Source: Sphagnum magellanicum (lineage: Eukaryota; Streptophyta; Sphagnopsida; Sphagnales; Sphagnaceae). From it: DNA of 64,000 nt. The position numbers and the translations under genes are program-made. Positions 11,351 to 23,545 of the stretch are shown piece after piece. The notes beneath the pieces are model-generated. The model searched no databases. It was not told where the DNA came from and worked only from the letters and a program-made list of their open reading frames with translations. Where the stretch lies: positions 1,116,001-1,180,000 of the forward strand of contig CM038907.1 of NCBI GenBank assembly GCA_021904315.1. Direction: 5' to 3'. Each line of letters starts with the position of its first letter. Positions within the stretch are counted from its first letter, which is position 1.

Positions 11351-13810
11351 GTCAACAAAACTTTAAGTTCGTTATAATTATAAAAAGTGTGGGGTGATTG
11401 TTTTTTACTTAAAAGTCTTTTGTAATGTAATAAACATAAGCAAGAGGGGCCTCACCTTAGGAATTCATGCTTTCATTAAGATGTTGGCCTAAGGCACATT
11501 CTTTATTTAGCCTCCTTCCTCCCCAAGGTGTTCTTATTTATGTTTCAACACAATAGGAATTACACAAGTTATGATTTTTCGAAGTAAAACACTATTAAAG
11601 TTGTTGGTTGTTATAGTGTTCAAAACATTGTTTTTGAAATTGTTGATGTAGACAATCAATGTATAGATTCGTACCTTGAAACTATTTAACCTTAATCCCT
11701 ATCTTTAACCTTGGGGTATTATTAGGAATTTTAAATCCAATGGGGTTTAAAGCAACTTGTATGTTCAACTTGCATCAATAAACATATTTTAAGATCTATT
11801 TTTTAAACATCCTAGGAACAACATAAATGGTTGGTTGGTTATCAACCTAACTTCATTGTCATACAACAACCAATGTGACCAACTAGTGATAAAATCTGGT
11901 TGAAATTAGCAACGAAAAGGTTTTACAAATTACAATTGCAAAAAAAACACTTGAAAAATTTAGATACACATTTCAAGAAACATTCATTTATTCTTGAATC
12001 CAATAGACAAACATATCAAATTCAAATGTAATTATTGGTTTGTTAACATGGGCATTGAATTGCACCTTGTAGTTGTAACAACTTAGTGTTTTCTCATTAG
12101 ATGCTATTTTTCAACAAAGGAAAATCATCCTACAATTAATGATCTATCTTTAAAGACTATGTTAAGCTTTGGAAATCAAACCTAATGTTGAAGAAATCTC
12201 ATTAATCCAATATTGGATGAGGAAGTTAGAAGATTTCAAAGTTTTTAACACTTGTTACTTTTCAATTACTTTTTGAAAAATTTGATAAATTTTCAAAAAT
12301 TCTTGTCACTTCCAAAAGTTTCCTTTCCACATGCAATTGAAATTCTAGGTTCTAATCTAGCATTTAAAACTTTCAGACCTTAAAAAAGATTTAAAACCTA
12401 GTGGCAATTAGGTTCCAAACTTTTGGCAAGTCTACTAATTCTAGAGTAATAATTTCAATATCTAGGTTTTGGCCATAATATTATAAAAATCTAGGTTATT
12501 GGATTTTTTTTTGAAATCTAGGTTTTTGGGTAGATTTTGAATTTCATTTTTGATTAGATTTTGAAATTTTTTTGGGGCACAAATTTGAATTTTTTAAAAC
12601 TTCATGCAAATTTAGTTTTTTAGAAATTTAAATTTAATTTAATTTTCTGAAATCAAAATTGAAAATTTCAGATGGATGACACCTTGTTTTTTGGACGAAC
12701 TTTGTTGATGTGGTGTAGATGATGAGGTGAATGATGATGATGTTAATGATGTCAACTCTAGATGACCACTTGTGGATGCAAACCAAATTGCTCCTTGGAT
12801 GAAGATTTGGAAATACTATTGCCACATGCACCAAACCCAATGATGGTGATGTGAAGTTTTCTTGATGATTGCAATGAAGGTTTGTGATAACAATAGACTA
12901 CCATGGTGTGATGATGGAGGTTTTGAGGGATTTCATCCTTGGATCACCTTTGTAAAAGATGATTCAAGAACACCCTTGAAAGGTGAATGGCCCACTAAAC
13001 TTTTCAAATTAAAAATGTGTTGTTGCTCTTGTATGCATTGAAAGTTTCCTTCTCATGAAAATTGCAAGAACTTCAAAAATGACAATAGTTGGAATGTCAA
13101 TGGAGATCATGTCTGCATTTTTTTCCAATGGAATTTGTAAGAAAACTTTTGAAGCTGCCCTTTTCAAGTGCTTCCAACAAATCTGAACACAATGAACATT
13201 AGGTAAGACTTTACTTATATTTTTGATTTTGGTGTATGTAGCTGAAAGTGAAAATGATGGTGTAACAATAATGATGGTGGTGTTTGCATTTGTGGTGAGA
13301 TTTGTCCCCTTGACATGGAACATCAAACAAATCAAGAATTAATTTGATTTAGAAGATAAGGACAAAAGCACATATGAACTGTAACACAAGCTCACCAACT
13401 TGGCATCTAGATATGTTGTGTTGCAAATTATCTTTGTAAACATGGATTCAAGATTGCCCACTTGAAGTGCTATGTGCATGAGTATTTTCAATTGCATTTA
13501 CCTACAAGAATTTTGTCTTCAATGCTATTAATAAAATATTGATTTTAATCTTTTTCAACAACCTCCTTCTCTAAGACTTAGCAGTGCATGCATCTCTTTC
13601 ATGACCTTCTATTCTAGGTGCCATCACCACACTGTATTTCTTTCAACAACAAATTCTCAACTTTGTTCACATATCATGGTGGCTGCTGCTGGAAGGGTGA
13701 AACTAATTACCTCCTGACATCAGCTGCTGTGCAACACATGTTGAATCAGGGACTGTTCAGCATCATGACTATCGCACTCCTTGCAAAAAGCAGATTTAGT
13801 GACCATACCT
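11351..13810. other. AT-rich spacer with no recognised gene
   Basis: Contains runs of direct short repeats of the type aatctaggttttt near 12.4-12.6 kb and gatgatgat stretches near 12.7 kb. Open frames are short and match nothing I recognise. The interval runs from the copia target duplication to the left edge of segmental duplicate A. Confidence 0.4.
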
Positions 13811-13923
13811 TCTCAATTAAAGAACCCCTGTATATTGACTGCTGAAAATGACAATTGGTGGTATGAAAAAATGATGGATGAGAACACTACAGTCTTCCAA
13901 TGTAGTTAACCTTTTGTTTCTGC

Positions 13924-16575
13924 TCAAGCATAATCTGCTGCCGTGTACTGTCTGAATTGAGGTACTCTGCAGCATGCACAAAACAAATGAAGATTTGCAC
14001 CACAACTGAAACCTGAAAATAGATTAAGAACAGTCATCACTAGAGCATCTTGCAAATGTTATGGATCAAACATCAGGTGCCCAGAAGTTCATATGGCATG
14101 AAAGAAGGCCTCAGTAAAGCATCCACATCACAAAGCTTGGTCAAAATTTGCTTGAGCAAGGTCAGAAATATAAACAAGGGCAATGCTGTTTTAAGACGGG
14201 CATATTACCTTGGGGGCAATCTCAAGTCCATGGCGTCAGGAAGATTGATTGGGACATGAGTAGCCACTAGCACAATGCCTCCTTGGCGCCGATGCTGGGC
14301 AATCAGCTCCTCCAATATTTCCACCCCCTGATCAACCAACTCCTCAACACTTCGCATTAATAATGATAACATAAAGAGTGATGTATCCTTTGATTTCATG
14401 TAGTCCCAAGTTTCAGGTTGTAATTTAGGACAAGTGCAGATAAGACAAGAACAATAGCAACAATGCAATGCAAGGCAACAGTTATGATGGGTGACAAATT
14501 TTGCAAAAATTTTTAAACTAGGAAGATTGAGCAGGGCAGGTACCTCAGCATCAAGGCCCACAGAGGGTTCATCCAGTAACCACAGTGGGCGGGGGACTGC
14601 CAGCATCCTTGCCAGCTGTAACCTCTTTCTCTACATTTTGCAAAATGGTCACATATACAAAGTTACAAACCGCATGCACTTTGCAACCATGCACTTTTGC
14701 AATCAATCTGTTGCTGGACCCATGCTGAGCTATTTCTGTGTGGTAGACTAAAACACACACATCAACTATTATATTTGATTGATTGTTAGAATCAACCAGT
14801 TGTAGGTAATGAAATCCACCAGCAAGATTATGTAACTTATGAATGGAGAAACAGACATGCCTGGCCCATAGAAAGCACAACTGCTTGTTCTTGAGCCAAA
14901 TGTCCTAGTCCCATTGTCTCAAGTGCACCTGTTGTGCGCCCCTCACCTCCTTCCAGCATCTCCCAGAAATGCTGCAACAACCCAAGACAGAGTTCCGCTC
15001 CCAACATATCAGCTCATTGAATGCAATGGACACTGAAGCATTAACAACAGTTGCTATTATGCACATCATCGTACTGAACCACTGAGGACTGGCTATCCTG
15101 TAACAACAGACACTGCTGTGACTATCCAATTTACTGCCTTCCCTCTTGTGGATCAAGATGCAGTCCTCAATGGAATCCATTGTGTATTTTGAGTGAGTGT
15201 ATCCACAAGAAGATTGAGAGCTTGAAAGAGTGCAATCTCCATCCAATGTGCATCACAAGTCAGTTCAATGCAACTTGCAGCATTCTTCTACAGGGCACTG
15301 CACCCCGTATTGATTATACCTGAGAGGCAGCTTTATGCAATATGAATCAAGAAGCATCTGTAAGTTTTTTTGCACAGTTTACAGCTAATCTCTTATATAC
15401 TCCAGAATCACCTAAAGATGACCTTGAAGACATCATGAATTAGTGGTATAAGGCTGTGGAGCAGACCACATTCTCATAGACAGTCAATGCCTTCTTGATG
15501 GCATCCTTTGCAGCAACCAAATGCACATTTGGCCTGTACACTGCCCTGCACATTGTGCACATGCAATGCATTTTGAACTAGATTGGTAGTAATGATGATA
15601 CCCTTAACAACTTTTGTCACTGCTGAAACCAATCATAAAAGTAAGAATCAACACTCTCACAAACCACAAAACATCACTACAAAAAAAGCACTCTACTACA
15701 GTGATGGGTTTATGATCTAGGATTTAGGTTTCAACACAAGCTCAAAACTAGATAATTTCCAGCTCTCAACTACCATCCACGAATTGAAGCAAAAATGCTG
15801 CTGATTCTTCTAGTGTACTTAACTCCTGACAAACATACTTTGTGATCACTCCAAAGAATCTTCCAACAGAGCACAAGGATCTCAAGATGAATCTTACAAT
15901 CATAAAGGCCAGGCTGAGACAAATCAACCCCATCCCATAGAAGACGACCTGCACTCGGTTTGATAAATCCACAGAGCTGCACTTATTGTCACGAAATACA
16001 TAACCAACCAGCAAGAGGCAATAAGCTTATGTCATTAATAGAAACTGAGAAATCCTAATCCTGACAGCTCCTGCTTTGGAATCACAAAGGGAGACGGGAT
16101 TGGAAATTTGTGTGATGGGGTGCTCGGAACCAATCCTTTGCTGAGCATGACCCCAGACGCCGGGGTTTTAAGCCTAAATTCAAGTGTGAACAGGATCAAA
16201 AACTAGTATCCTACTACTGTAGAAGAATCATTCCTTTGCTTCTGAAAAAGAGACCAAAGCTTGAAGAATCATTTTTTTCTTCAGACCAAAAAGAGATCAA
16301 TGCTTCTCTTGCAAGATAAAGAGTGGCAAAACAGAGAGAGAAAAGGGGGAAAAAAATGCACTGTCAGTGATGTGAGGAGGGAGAAGGTAAGTTCTTACCA
16401 CACGCAGGAAGGTGGACTTGCCAGAAGCATTAGGGCCTGTGATTATCAATCCTGATCCTTCATGCAGTGTCATGTTCACATCCCTGATGATCACTTGCTC
16501 GTTCCGCATGCACGCTAGCCCACTGGCGATTAGCCTTGGCACAGGAGGTCCTCCTCTTCCCCTTACAATCCCCAT
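13924..16575 (-). CDS. CCMA/ABCI1: Cytochrome c maturation ABC transporter ATP-binding protein CcmA (copy A)
   Basis: ATPase subunit of the mitochondrial CcmAB transporter of cytochrome c maturation (System I). Seven exons: 16575-16399, 15976-15898, 15540-15467, 14971-14861, 14630-14544, 14327-14209, 13966-13924, giving 229 residues, about the size of the Arabidopsis protein. Phases match at every junction. In order I see Walker A GPNASGKST (about residue 48), a KPSAG segment, the signature LSMGQ, Walker B WLLDEPSV and the H-loop VATHVP. The start is the ATG at 16575; longer frames upstream begin only with non-ATG codons. Intron 4 has a GC donor (CAG|GCATGT). The last exon, ending YTAADYA, is the least certain because it barely resembles the family C-terminus. 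Telomere-like repeats lie upstream. An unspliced pseudogene is unlikely, since all frames are open. Confidence 0.88.
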
Positions 16576-16675
16576 ACCTCCAGACGAAACAACACCGCTC
16601 TTCCTCCCTCCCTCGCTCCCCAATACCACTCCTTCCTCTTTACACCGCAAGGCATGTTCTCCCCGTGTCGTAAGA

Positions 16676-16780
16676 TTAGGCTTAGGGTTTTTAGGATAGG
16701 GTTAGGGTTCCAGAAGCTTGTTCTTCACGTTTGTAAGATTAGGGTTAGGACTCGAAGGACAAGGGCTCGGGCTAGGGTTC
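16676..16780 (-). promoter_or_regulatory. Telo-box-like repeats upstream of CCMA copy A
   Basis: On the plus strand the sequence contains several ttaggg or tttaggg units (16676-16707 and 16737-16780). Read on the gene strand these are AACCCTAA-type telo boxes, 100-205 bases upstream of the predicted ATG. Telo boxes occur in the 5' regions of many plant housekeeping genes; activity here is inferred only. Confidence 0.45.
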
Positions 16781-17296
16781 AGGAAGAAGTCCAGTCTCCA
16801 CTGCAAGCATTTTCTCCCTTGAGCTTTTTGCAACTTTATACCAATTTTATGATAGGGCCAATGTCTTCTGGAATCTCCATGTGTTACTTGCGCACCATCT
16901 AGGCACCTGAATTTCCCAAGCTTGAAGTTGTAGTGAGTCCCCAGTAATAAGGTTAGGTTTTGAATTTCAAAATCTTATTGTCAGGAGAACATCATAATGC
17001 AATGGAAGAACACCTCACACATTCCCTTACAAATTTTATAAACTGGACATACCAACATGTATATGGTGTGAGAAATCCCTATACAGCAAGTAAAAAATGT
17101 CATTTTAGAAAGGTCTTGACTAGTTTCATAGATATGATCTTGAAAAGATGGCAAATCAAAATAGTTGAATCACCTATTCAAGTTGGTTTTGCTGCCACAT
17201 AATCAAGCTTTCATACTTGATATCATTCTCCACACATTCTTTCTCCACATTTGTAAGCTTTGGGTTACAATGCCCATGTCTGTCTAGTATTGAAGC

Positions 17297-17362
17297 GTGC
17301 ATAGGATTACAACTCTCTAATGACAATGAAATAGTAATCCAGAAAGTTGAAATCCTCTACAC
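17297..17362. repeat. Decayed foldback in duplicate A
   Basis: Two arms (17297-17319 and 17340-17362) are imperfect reverse complements. The matching arms in duplicate B (61448-61470 and 61491-61513) are identical over 23 bp. Confidence 0.5.
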
Positions 17363-17374
17363 ACAAAACCACCT

Positions 17375-17593
17375 AGACCTCCATCACTAGCTGATTTGTG
17401 GTAGAGGATGCCCTTTTAGCATTACGTCCTCCACTTCATTACGAGTGTTTTGATGGTCTTGGTTTTCCTTTCATGTGTTTACATTTGCTTCGACATGCCT
17501 TGTACTTTTTGTGGAGGGATTTCCATCCTTGTTTATATATATATGTGTGTGTGTGTGTGTGTCTCTCTCTCTCTATATATAGAGTTTCCACCT
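17375..17593. mobile_element. 219-bp insertion specific to duplicate A
   Basis: Present in A and absent from B, where the site reads aaaccaactgg. In A the six bases ccacct stand at both edges (17369-17374 and 17588-17593), as expected of a target duplication. It carries a (TA)(TG)(TC)(TA) microsatellite at 17533-17582 near its right end. A short non-autonomous insertion is the simplest reading; a deletion in B between the short repeats is the alternative. Confidence 0.5.
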
Positions 17594-18264
17594 GGATTTG
17601 TTTGCTCCCCCCAACAACTTATTATGTATAGACTTTGAAAAGTAAACATGATTTGAAAAGTGTGATCTAATTTCTACAAAACATTACACTTGCGAGCTAT
17701 GTGTGGGCAAAAACATTTTTATTAAACTCAAGTGCTATATAGTGATATCACACAAGATCATCTTACAAAGATCCAATGAACTCGCATGGAATCTTTGCCT
17801 TTTTGCATATATGTTTGAATCAATAAGCATGAGGAAGTTCATGGCAATTCTAACATTCTCATACCATTTGCCCAAGTTCAAATTATACCACGTAATGAAA
17901 CTTGAAAGTTCACTTTGTTTTAGTTTGCGTTCTAACAATTGAAGCTTTTTCAGACTGGCCTTTTGTACAAACACCATTATCAACTTTGGCACCCCAATGT
18001 TTTTTGGCTTGTTTTGGCTTCAAACACCATGGTTTCTTACTGGCTTTGGACATTTCTAAAGAGCTTCATCCTATGTGGTATTTTGCTCGTATGATTCAAT
18101 TATAGTCTCTTCACTTAATCAAATACATAAACAAATTGTGTGAATTAATGAACATTCTATGAATTCAAAAGGGTCTTTATAGATCGATAGTTTTCCATTA
18201 GGTGGATGAACCTTAAAAATAAATTGAATTAGATCCTAGAAGTCTTATAAATTATTGTAACAAA

Positions 18265-19529
18265 ATTGTAACATATGATGTAACAATACAATGTCATTGT
18301 ATGGAGAAAAATCTTTCAAAACAAATGGAGTAAAACATTATCACTTGTAGTTGAAACACAAGGTACATTTAACAAGGAGGTTAGAAATGCATTTCTTTTA
18401 TTGGTTGAGGTGTTAAATGTAGGTGCCTTTTGTTTTTGGAATGAATATTTGGTCCTTTTTTTTTAACAACCTTCCCATTACAATCAACTTTGACCATAAC
18501 CTAAATACCATCCAAGTTTTTCCTTAGTTCCTTTACCATTTGTGGAGTTGTAAAAATTTACATACCTTCATCTACAAATGCTGACAATAGCAAGCTAAGA
18601 TTAAATAATGACATTCTATGAAAATATCACAATTCAATTCCAAGTTTTCTTAACATATGGATGCATAACAATGTCTACAACATATACATAACCCAATTCA
18701 TAGCCATGGGTGAAAGCATGGTAAAGTAATCAGAAAAAGTTGCCAAAAAACCATCAAGTTAAAAAAAAGGTAGTTTTTCATGAAAACACAAGAAGCAGAT
18801 TCAAATTTTACTTGAATTTCATTTTTGAAACTATGGAACCTTCAATTGGGATTATTGTAAATCAGTTACAAAATTTCAAAAACTTTGGAATAATAAAAGT
18901 AAGGAATAAGTAGGTTTGAAATTGATTGATCAATATGGTGTTCAAACCTATTTTTTCATTAAAAAATTTAATGAAATATACATCTATGAAGTTATATCAT
19001 GAAGATCATTGTATATTCTAGGGGCTCACCAAAAAACAAATCTACTTTCTCTTTGGTAGAATATACTTGACACATACTTGAATCAAATGTTACATTATAG
19101 AAAGTAAATTTTAAAAGTTATTTGCATCTAAAAAAATCTATTTGAAACCTACTTTTACAATGCAAAATTTAAAATTTAATGCATAATAATGAAGAAGTAT
19201 CTTGTTATTTATCATTTAACTAAAAAGAATGAATGTATAATAATTTTGTGATGGGTGTTGGTCCTACTTTTTGTTCATTTGACAAGTAGACTAGCAAGTA
19301 TTTTTAGTTGTACACTTTACCGTGCTTTCATCCCCTTATATGTATCATGTGTTTTTATATTTATAAATACAACTCCACATAAAGGGAATGTGAAAGAGAT
19401 TCCTTATTGTGCATAAAATTTAAATCCAACTCCACACAAAAGGATCCTTAAATAATGAATTATTTGTTAGACATAGAATTGCAAATCACATTATTTATAT
19501 TTATTAATGTAAATAATTTTGTACACTAA
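18265..19529. other. AT-rich spacer with no recognised gene
   Basis: Starts where duplicate A ends. No frame of interest and no recognised repeat family. Confidence 0.4.
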
Positions 19530-20168
19530 GGCAAACCCATCCTAAGGTGGGACCACTAAGAACCATTTCAAGGAATTTTTTAAGGAACCAAAAGTGGCCA
19601 AATCATTTTCCTAGGCCTTTTTCTAAAACATTTTCGCAATTATAAATTTTGTCTTTATCATGTTTATCCATTGCATGTTTTAATATATGCTTTGAAGTTT
19701 ATTTTGGAATTAAAAAATGAAAAATTTTTAAATTTTGTATTCCAAATAGAAATGGTTGTTTCAAGAATCAATAGCCTTAAATTTGGAAATTCATAATTAA
19801 GTTATATTTACTCAATAAATTGTCTAATAAAAAAAGAAAAAAAGATAGACTTCACAATTACTTTAAGAAAAATTGCTCGAGAAAGTTTTGAAATCATGTT
19901 TCAAATTTCTGTTCATAACCAAAAAGTTCAAAGAAAAGAATTAACATTACATTCTTGAATTTTTTTCTAAATGCAATTATTAACAACATTAAAATACACA
20001 ATATTCTATTATTGAAATTTCAAAATCTATGGAACTTAATAAATGTACTTATGAAAAAATTATGAAAAAATTTATTCAAATGTTTCCTATGGTTGTTAAA
20101 ATTTTGATAAGTCTAGGAAAAATAAGGAGTGATGTTCCTAATGGTACCACCCAAGGATGGGTTTATCC
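19530..20168. mobile_element. Inverted-repeat element (MITE candidate)
   Basis: The left arm ggcaaacccatcctaaggtg (from 19529) matches the reverse complement of the right arm ending near 20168 (ggataaacccatccttgggt), and pairing continues for about 35 bp with mismatches. The AT-rich interior is non-coding. Exact ends are uncertain. The pentamer ttgta lies outside both arms, a few bases out on each side, and could be a 5-bp target duplication. Confidence 0.4.
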
Positions 20169-21932
20169 ACCACTTGTATCATCTATCAATTGATATTGAA
20201 TGTACAACACCTTTGTTCATGGAAAAGAGTGATAAGAGTGGGAAAAGAACCTTTAGTAATTTCAAATAGGACAAAACTTGAGATAACCATTTCACCCATA
20301 CACAACCACTTCATTTCAACCAATTCAATGAAGTGTGTAACTAGTTCAATGAAATTAATCACTAGATCAATGGAAACCAATTCAATGCAACCAATCATTG
20401 AAAAATTATATTAAAGTGTGCCAAAGTTCAAGGCATTACATGATAATTCACCATTTACAATCACTTTTATTGGGAGGCCTTGAACCATTACCATTAACAA
20501 ACAATTCTCTTAAAACTTTATATAACCATCTATAAGCACATCTTATGAACTATTATTTTTCTTTACAAAATGGAAGAATGGCCCTTAGAGGTCCTTGCAT
20601 TTCAAACAACTTTCATTTTCAACATTTATGTTAGTTTCCACATTATCTTGTGGCTTTAAAAGGCCCTATTCAATTTCATCTTTGTTGATGATTGGTGAAG
20701 ATCCAAAAGGTGTTTTACGAGGGCCACCTATGAATGAAACCAACTTTAGAAGGCTACAAAAGTTTGCCATAGCCCCAATTAATGTTATTCGTCTCAATGG
20801 ATGTTTTTTACCAGTAGAACCAAGTTCAATACATATGCTTCAATTCAAAGACATCACATGCACAAGCAATTGACATCATATAGACATTAAAACCAAATTG
20901 AATGAACAAGCTTGATTTGCAACTACCAAATGAAACCTCATGAACACATTTGTCATTGGTACCATAAGCACCCTGAGTAACACATCTAGGTTAAAACCAT
21001 AAGGTAAGAATTATAATTGTAATCAATTTAGGAAAAAACAAAGGAGACAAATGAATATTAGCACAAATAATGTTAAAATAATCAATCTTTTGAAAAATAA
21101 GGAAATAAATTAAGCATTCATCAACACATTTAACATTAAAACATTTTAAATTTTTTTAAAAACACGAGAAATAACGACCTCAAGGACCAAAGTAATCACA
21201 TAAGCAACATCAAGGACCAAAGTAATCACATAAGCAACATCAAGGACCAAAGCACTTACATAAGCAATAAAACAAAGGAAATGAACAAAACTCTTAAAAC
21301 TTTAGTTTTAAAACAATCAAGCCAAAGAAAAAGTAAATGATACCTTACTAACCCTAAGCACATCTACAATGACTACATCAGTGAAGGAACAAATAAAAGG
21401 AAGACCAAACATTCAACATAAATTATGAATGTTAAAGTAATTAGGTTACAAAAAACATCAAAACCTTCAACATTACAACCATCTTTAGTAACATTAAGGA
21501 CAATTATTCAATTCTTAAATGTTCCAAGTAAGATTTTTAGCCAACACTTACTTATAGAAAAGTCCATTTTCATATTCAATTTGAGTGTTTGCTTGATCTT
21601 TTCGTGTAGTTCTTGTAAGTGCAATTTAACAACCAACCCATTCACTTCATCTCCAAAACCCTAGCTACACCATTAATTAGGATGTAGTAGATGGTCATAA
21701 ACAAGGCATTTGTTTTGTTGTTTGAAAAGTTCACCCAAACAAAAGGGGTGATTATATGTATGTTTACAAAATATCCTAACTATATCCCAACATTGGTACC
21801 ATTTGTTACAAAATCCACAAGGTTTCACATTGAAAAATAGTTCAGACATTAGAAGGCAAGCATGGTGCAAAATCAGCTTGGGCCAAATTGACAAATCACT
21901 ACCTTTAGACATTTTAGCCACATGACCTGCAT
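20169..21932. other. AT-rich spacer with no recognised gene
   Basis: Holds imperfect repeats of ttcaatgaa/ccaattcaatg near 20.3-20.4 kb and the 30-bp tandem repeat at 21181-21270. No credible coding frame. Confidence 0.4.
21181..21270. repeat. 30-bp tandem repeat, three copies
   Basis: Two identical 30-bp units (21181-21210 and 21211-21240, starting caaggaccaaagtaatcac) and a third diverged unit to 21270. There is no spacer between units, so it is a minisatellite and not a CRISPR array. Confidence 0.85.
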
Positions 21933-23516
21933 TATGAAAAAATAGGTATGTTGCAACTAGGTTTGTAATTGGGTTTTAATTGCAATCTTGAATTGCAATG
22001 ACCACTTGCAATTCAACATATTTCTATAGCTTGAATGTTATCAAATGAGTTCCAAGAGTTGTAATGGCAGAATTCACCATATATGAAATTGTATACATAT
22101 GCAACTCATGCAACTATGTTGCAACTATTGTGCCATTATGTTGTAACTATTGTGTCAATATGTTGTAACTATCATGTAACTACATAGGTAATGATGTATG
22201 GACGTGGTAATGACTTGTTAACAAATCATCAATGGACACATAGCAATCAAAAATTTATTCCAATATTATTCTAATTTATTCCAATATTTTTATTCATATA
22301 ATTTATATCATTCAAGGTAGGGCCGATAAGACATTGACATGTGGCGTTTAGGTCAATAAATAAATAGTTTAAAATAAGTAATTAAACATTACTATTGACA
22401 TTTCCTAGGCTAAGTAGCTAAGTAGTTAGGCCTAAATAACTAGATGGGTAGGCTTAAGTTAGGTAGGTAAGTCATTTGGGATAATCTTATTTCACTTTGG
22501 GTTTAACATTTAAAGCAAAAAAAATAATTATTGGCTTGTTCCAAATGTTACTTATTTTAATACTTTTCGTGCATTTAGTTATAAACTTCTCAAAAAGTAG
22601 GACAAACAATATGGGATAAGAAAAATAGTCACATCCTAGTTGCAACTCATTTACAACTCACCTCTATTTATTACAAGACAAGTAAATAAATGAACATTTA
22701 AACTTTCAAGGAGTTTTAGATCTTGATACATTGTCCTTTGCCTTTCAATGCAAAAGGTTTTCTTAGACCCTGACTTGATGCAACCACATCCAATTAGATT
22801 GCTCAAAAAAGACACAAAATGAAGAAACTATGGTTATCAAAAGTAGCTTGCAAGTTCAATGGTTGGTCACCAACTTAATTCACACTTTAACATTTAGCAC
22901 ATTCATCTTCTTTATGGTTTTTTTAATTATGTTCATTTACCTATAAATCTCAAATAATTAATATAGATCTTAACTTGGTGCACCTATAAAACTTTAAATC
23001 GCTAAAAAAAACAAGAAACAAGGAAAATATGAAGTTTAGAAATAAAAGGTTTTTTTATTAAAAAAAAACAATGTGCTTCTTTGCATTTGAATTTGCAACA
23101 TATAATTTAAAGTTTACCCACGATGCTTTACATCACACAAAATAAACGGGAAACAATAAAAATTCAAAAAAATTCAATCATTGGCCAACAATCAATGATG
23201 GGTAGTTCTATTTTAACATAATTTATCTACTAGGTATATTAATTATTATAGTTAATAATAATAAGTAATAAGTAATAATATCAACTACAATTTGGAATCT
23301 AAATACTAATGTATAATAATAATAATAATAATAATCATCATCATCAATATTATTAAATATTATTATTGTAGCTACTAATTGGGGAATTACTTAAAGATCC
23401 AATATAGTAATTTAAGTAGTTACAAAAAAGTTGTTAACGAATGCTTCATTTATTCAAGTTTTATTGTAGTTGTCATATGTGACAATTGTGCAACTTGCTA
23501 ACAAAATTAAATATGA
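21933..23516. mobile_element. 1.8-kb TIR element, copy 2, left part (split by the Helitron)
   Basis: Begins tatgaaaaaa at 21933 and matches the reverse complement of the right part of 7758-9553: similar ttgcaac-rich blocks, a shared aattcaccatatat block, the gtaggt cluster and an atatgggat block come in the same order. The sequence stops at the Helitron junction and resumes at 38597. It contains a (TAA)n-(ATC)n microsatellite at 23312-23346. Confidence 0.6.
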
Positions 23517-23545
23517 CTAGTGGGTAACCCGTGGCTATGCCACTG
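23517..23545 (-). repeat. Helitron 3' terminus: hairpin and CTAG
   Basis: Read on the minus strand, GTGGCATAGCCAC forms a 5-bp stem with a 3-base loop, followed by GGGTTACCCA (itself partly palindromic) and the terminal CTAG; the next host base is T. This is the standard Helitron 3' end. Confidence 0.85.

Larger units (their letters stand above)
13811..18264. repeat. Segmental duplicate A (carries CCMA copy A)
   Basis: It aligns collinearly and in the same orientation with 57888-62194. Similarity begins abruptly at tctcaattaa-agaaccc and ends at ataaattattgtaacaa. Over about 380 bases at 14.04-14.42 kb I count 16 differences by eye, close to 4 percent. A holds a 219-bp stretch (17375-17593) missing from B, while B has a longer GA microsatellite. 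The duplicate covers the whole gene plus about 1.7 kb upstream, so it is a DNA-level copy with introns and not a retrocopy. Confidence 0.92.

Noticed and set aside
14205-14606. A single long CcmA frame running through introns 5 and 6
   Set aside because: Part of the frame (after GLDAE up to GVEILEEL) is intron read-through; splice sites at 14544 and 14327 restore the family alignment exactly.
16297-16650. Longer N-terminus for CcmA beginning upstream of 16575
   Set aside because: The upstream extension starts at a TTG codon and is not aligned with the family; the first ATG in frame is at 16575, matching 60701 in copy B.
21181-21270. CRISPR-like direct repeats
   Set aside because: Three 30-bp units in direct contact with no spacers, in a plant nuclear context; a minisatellite.
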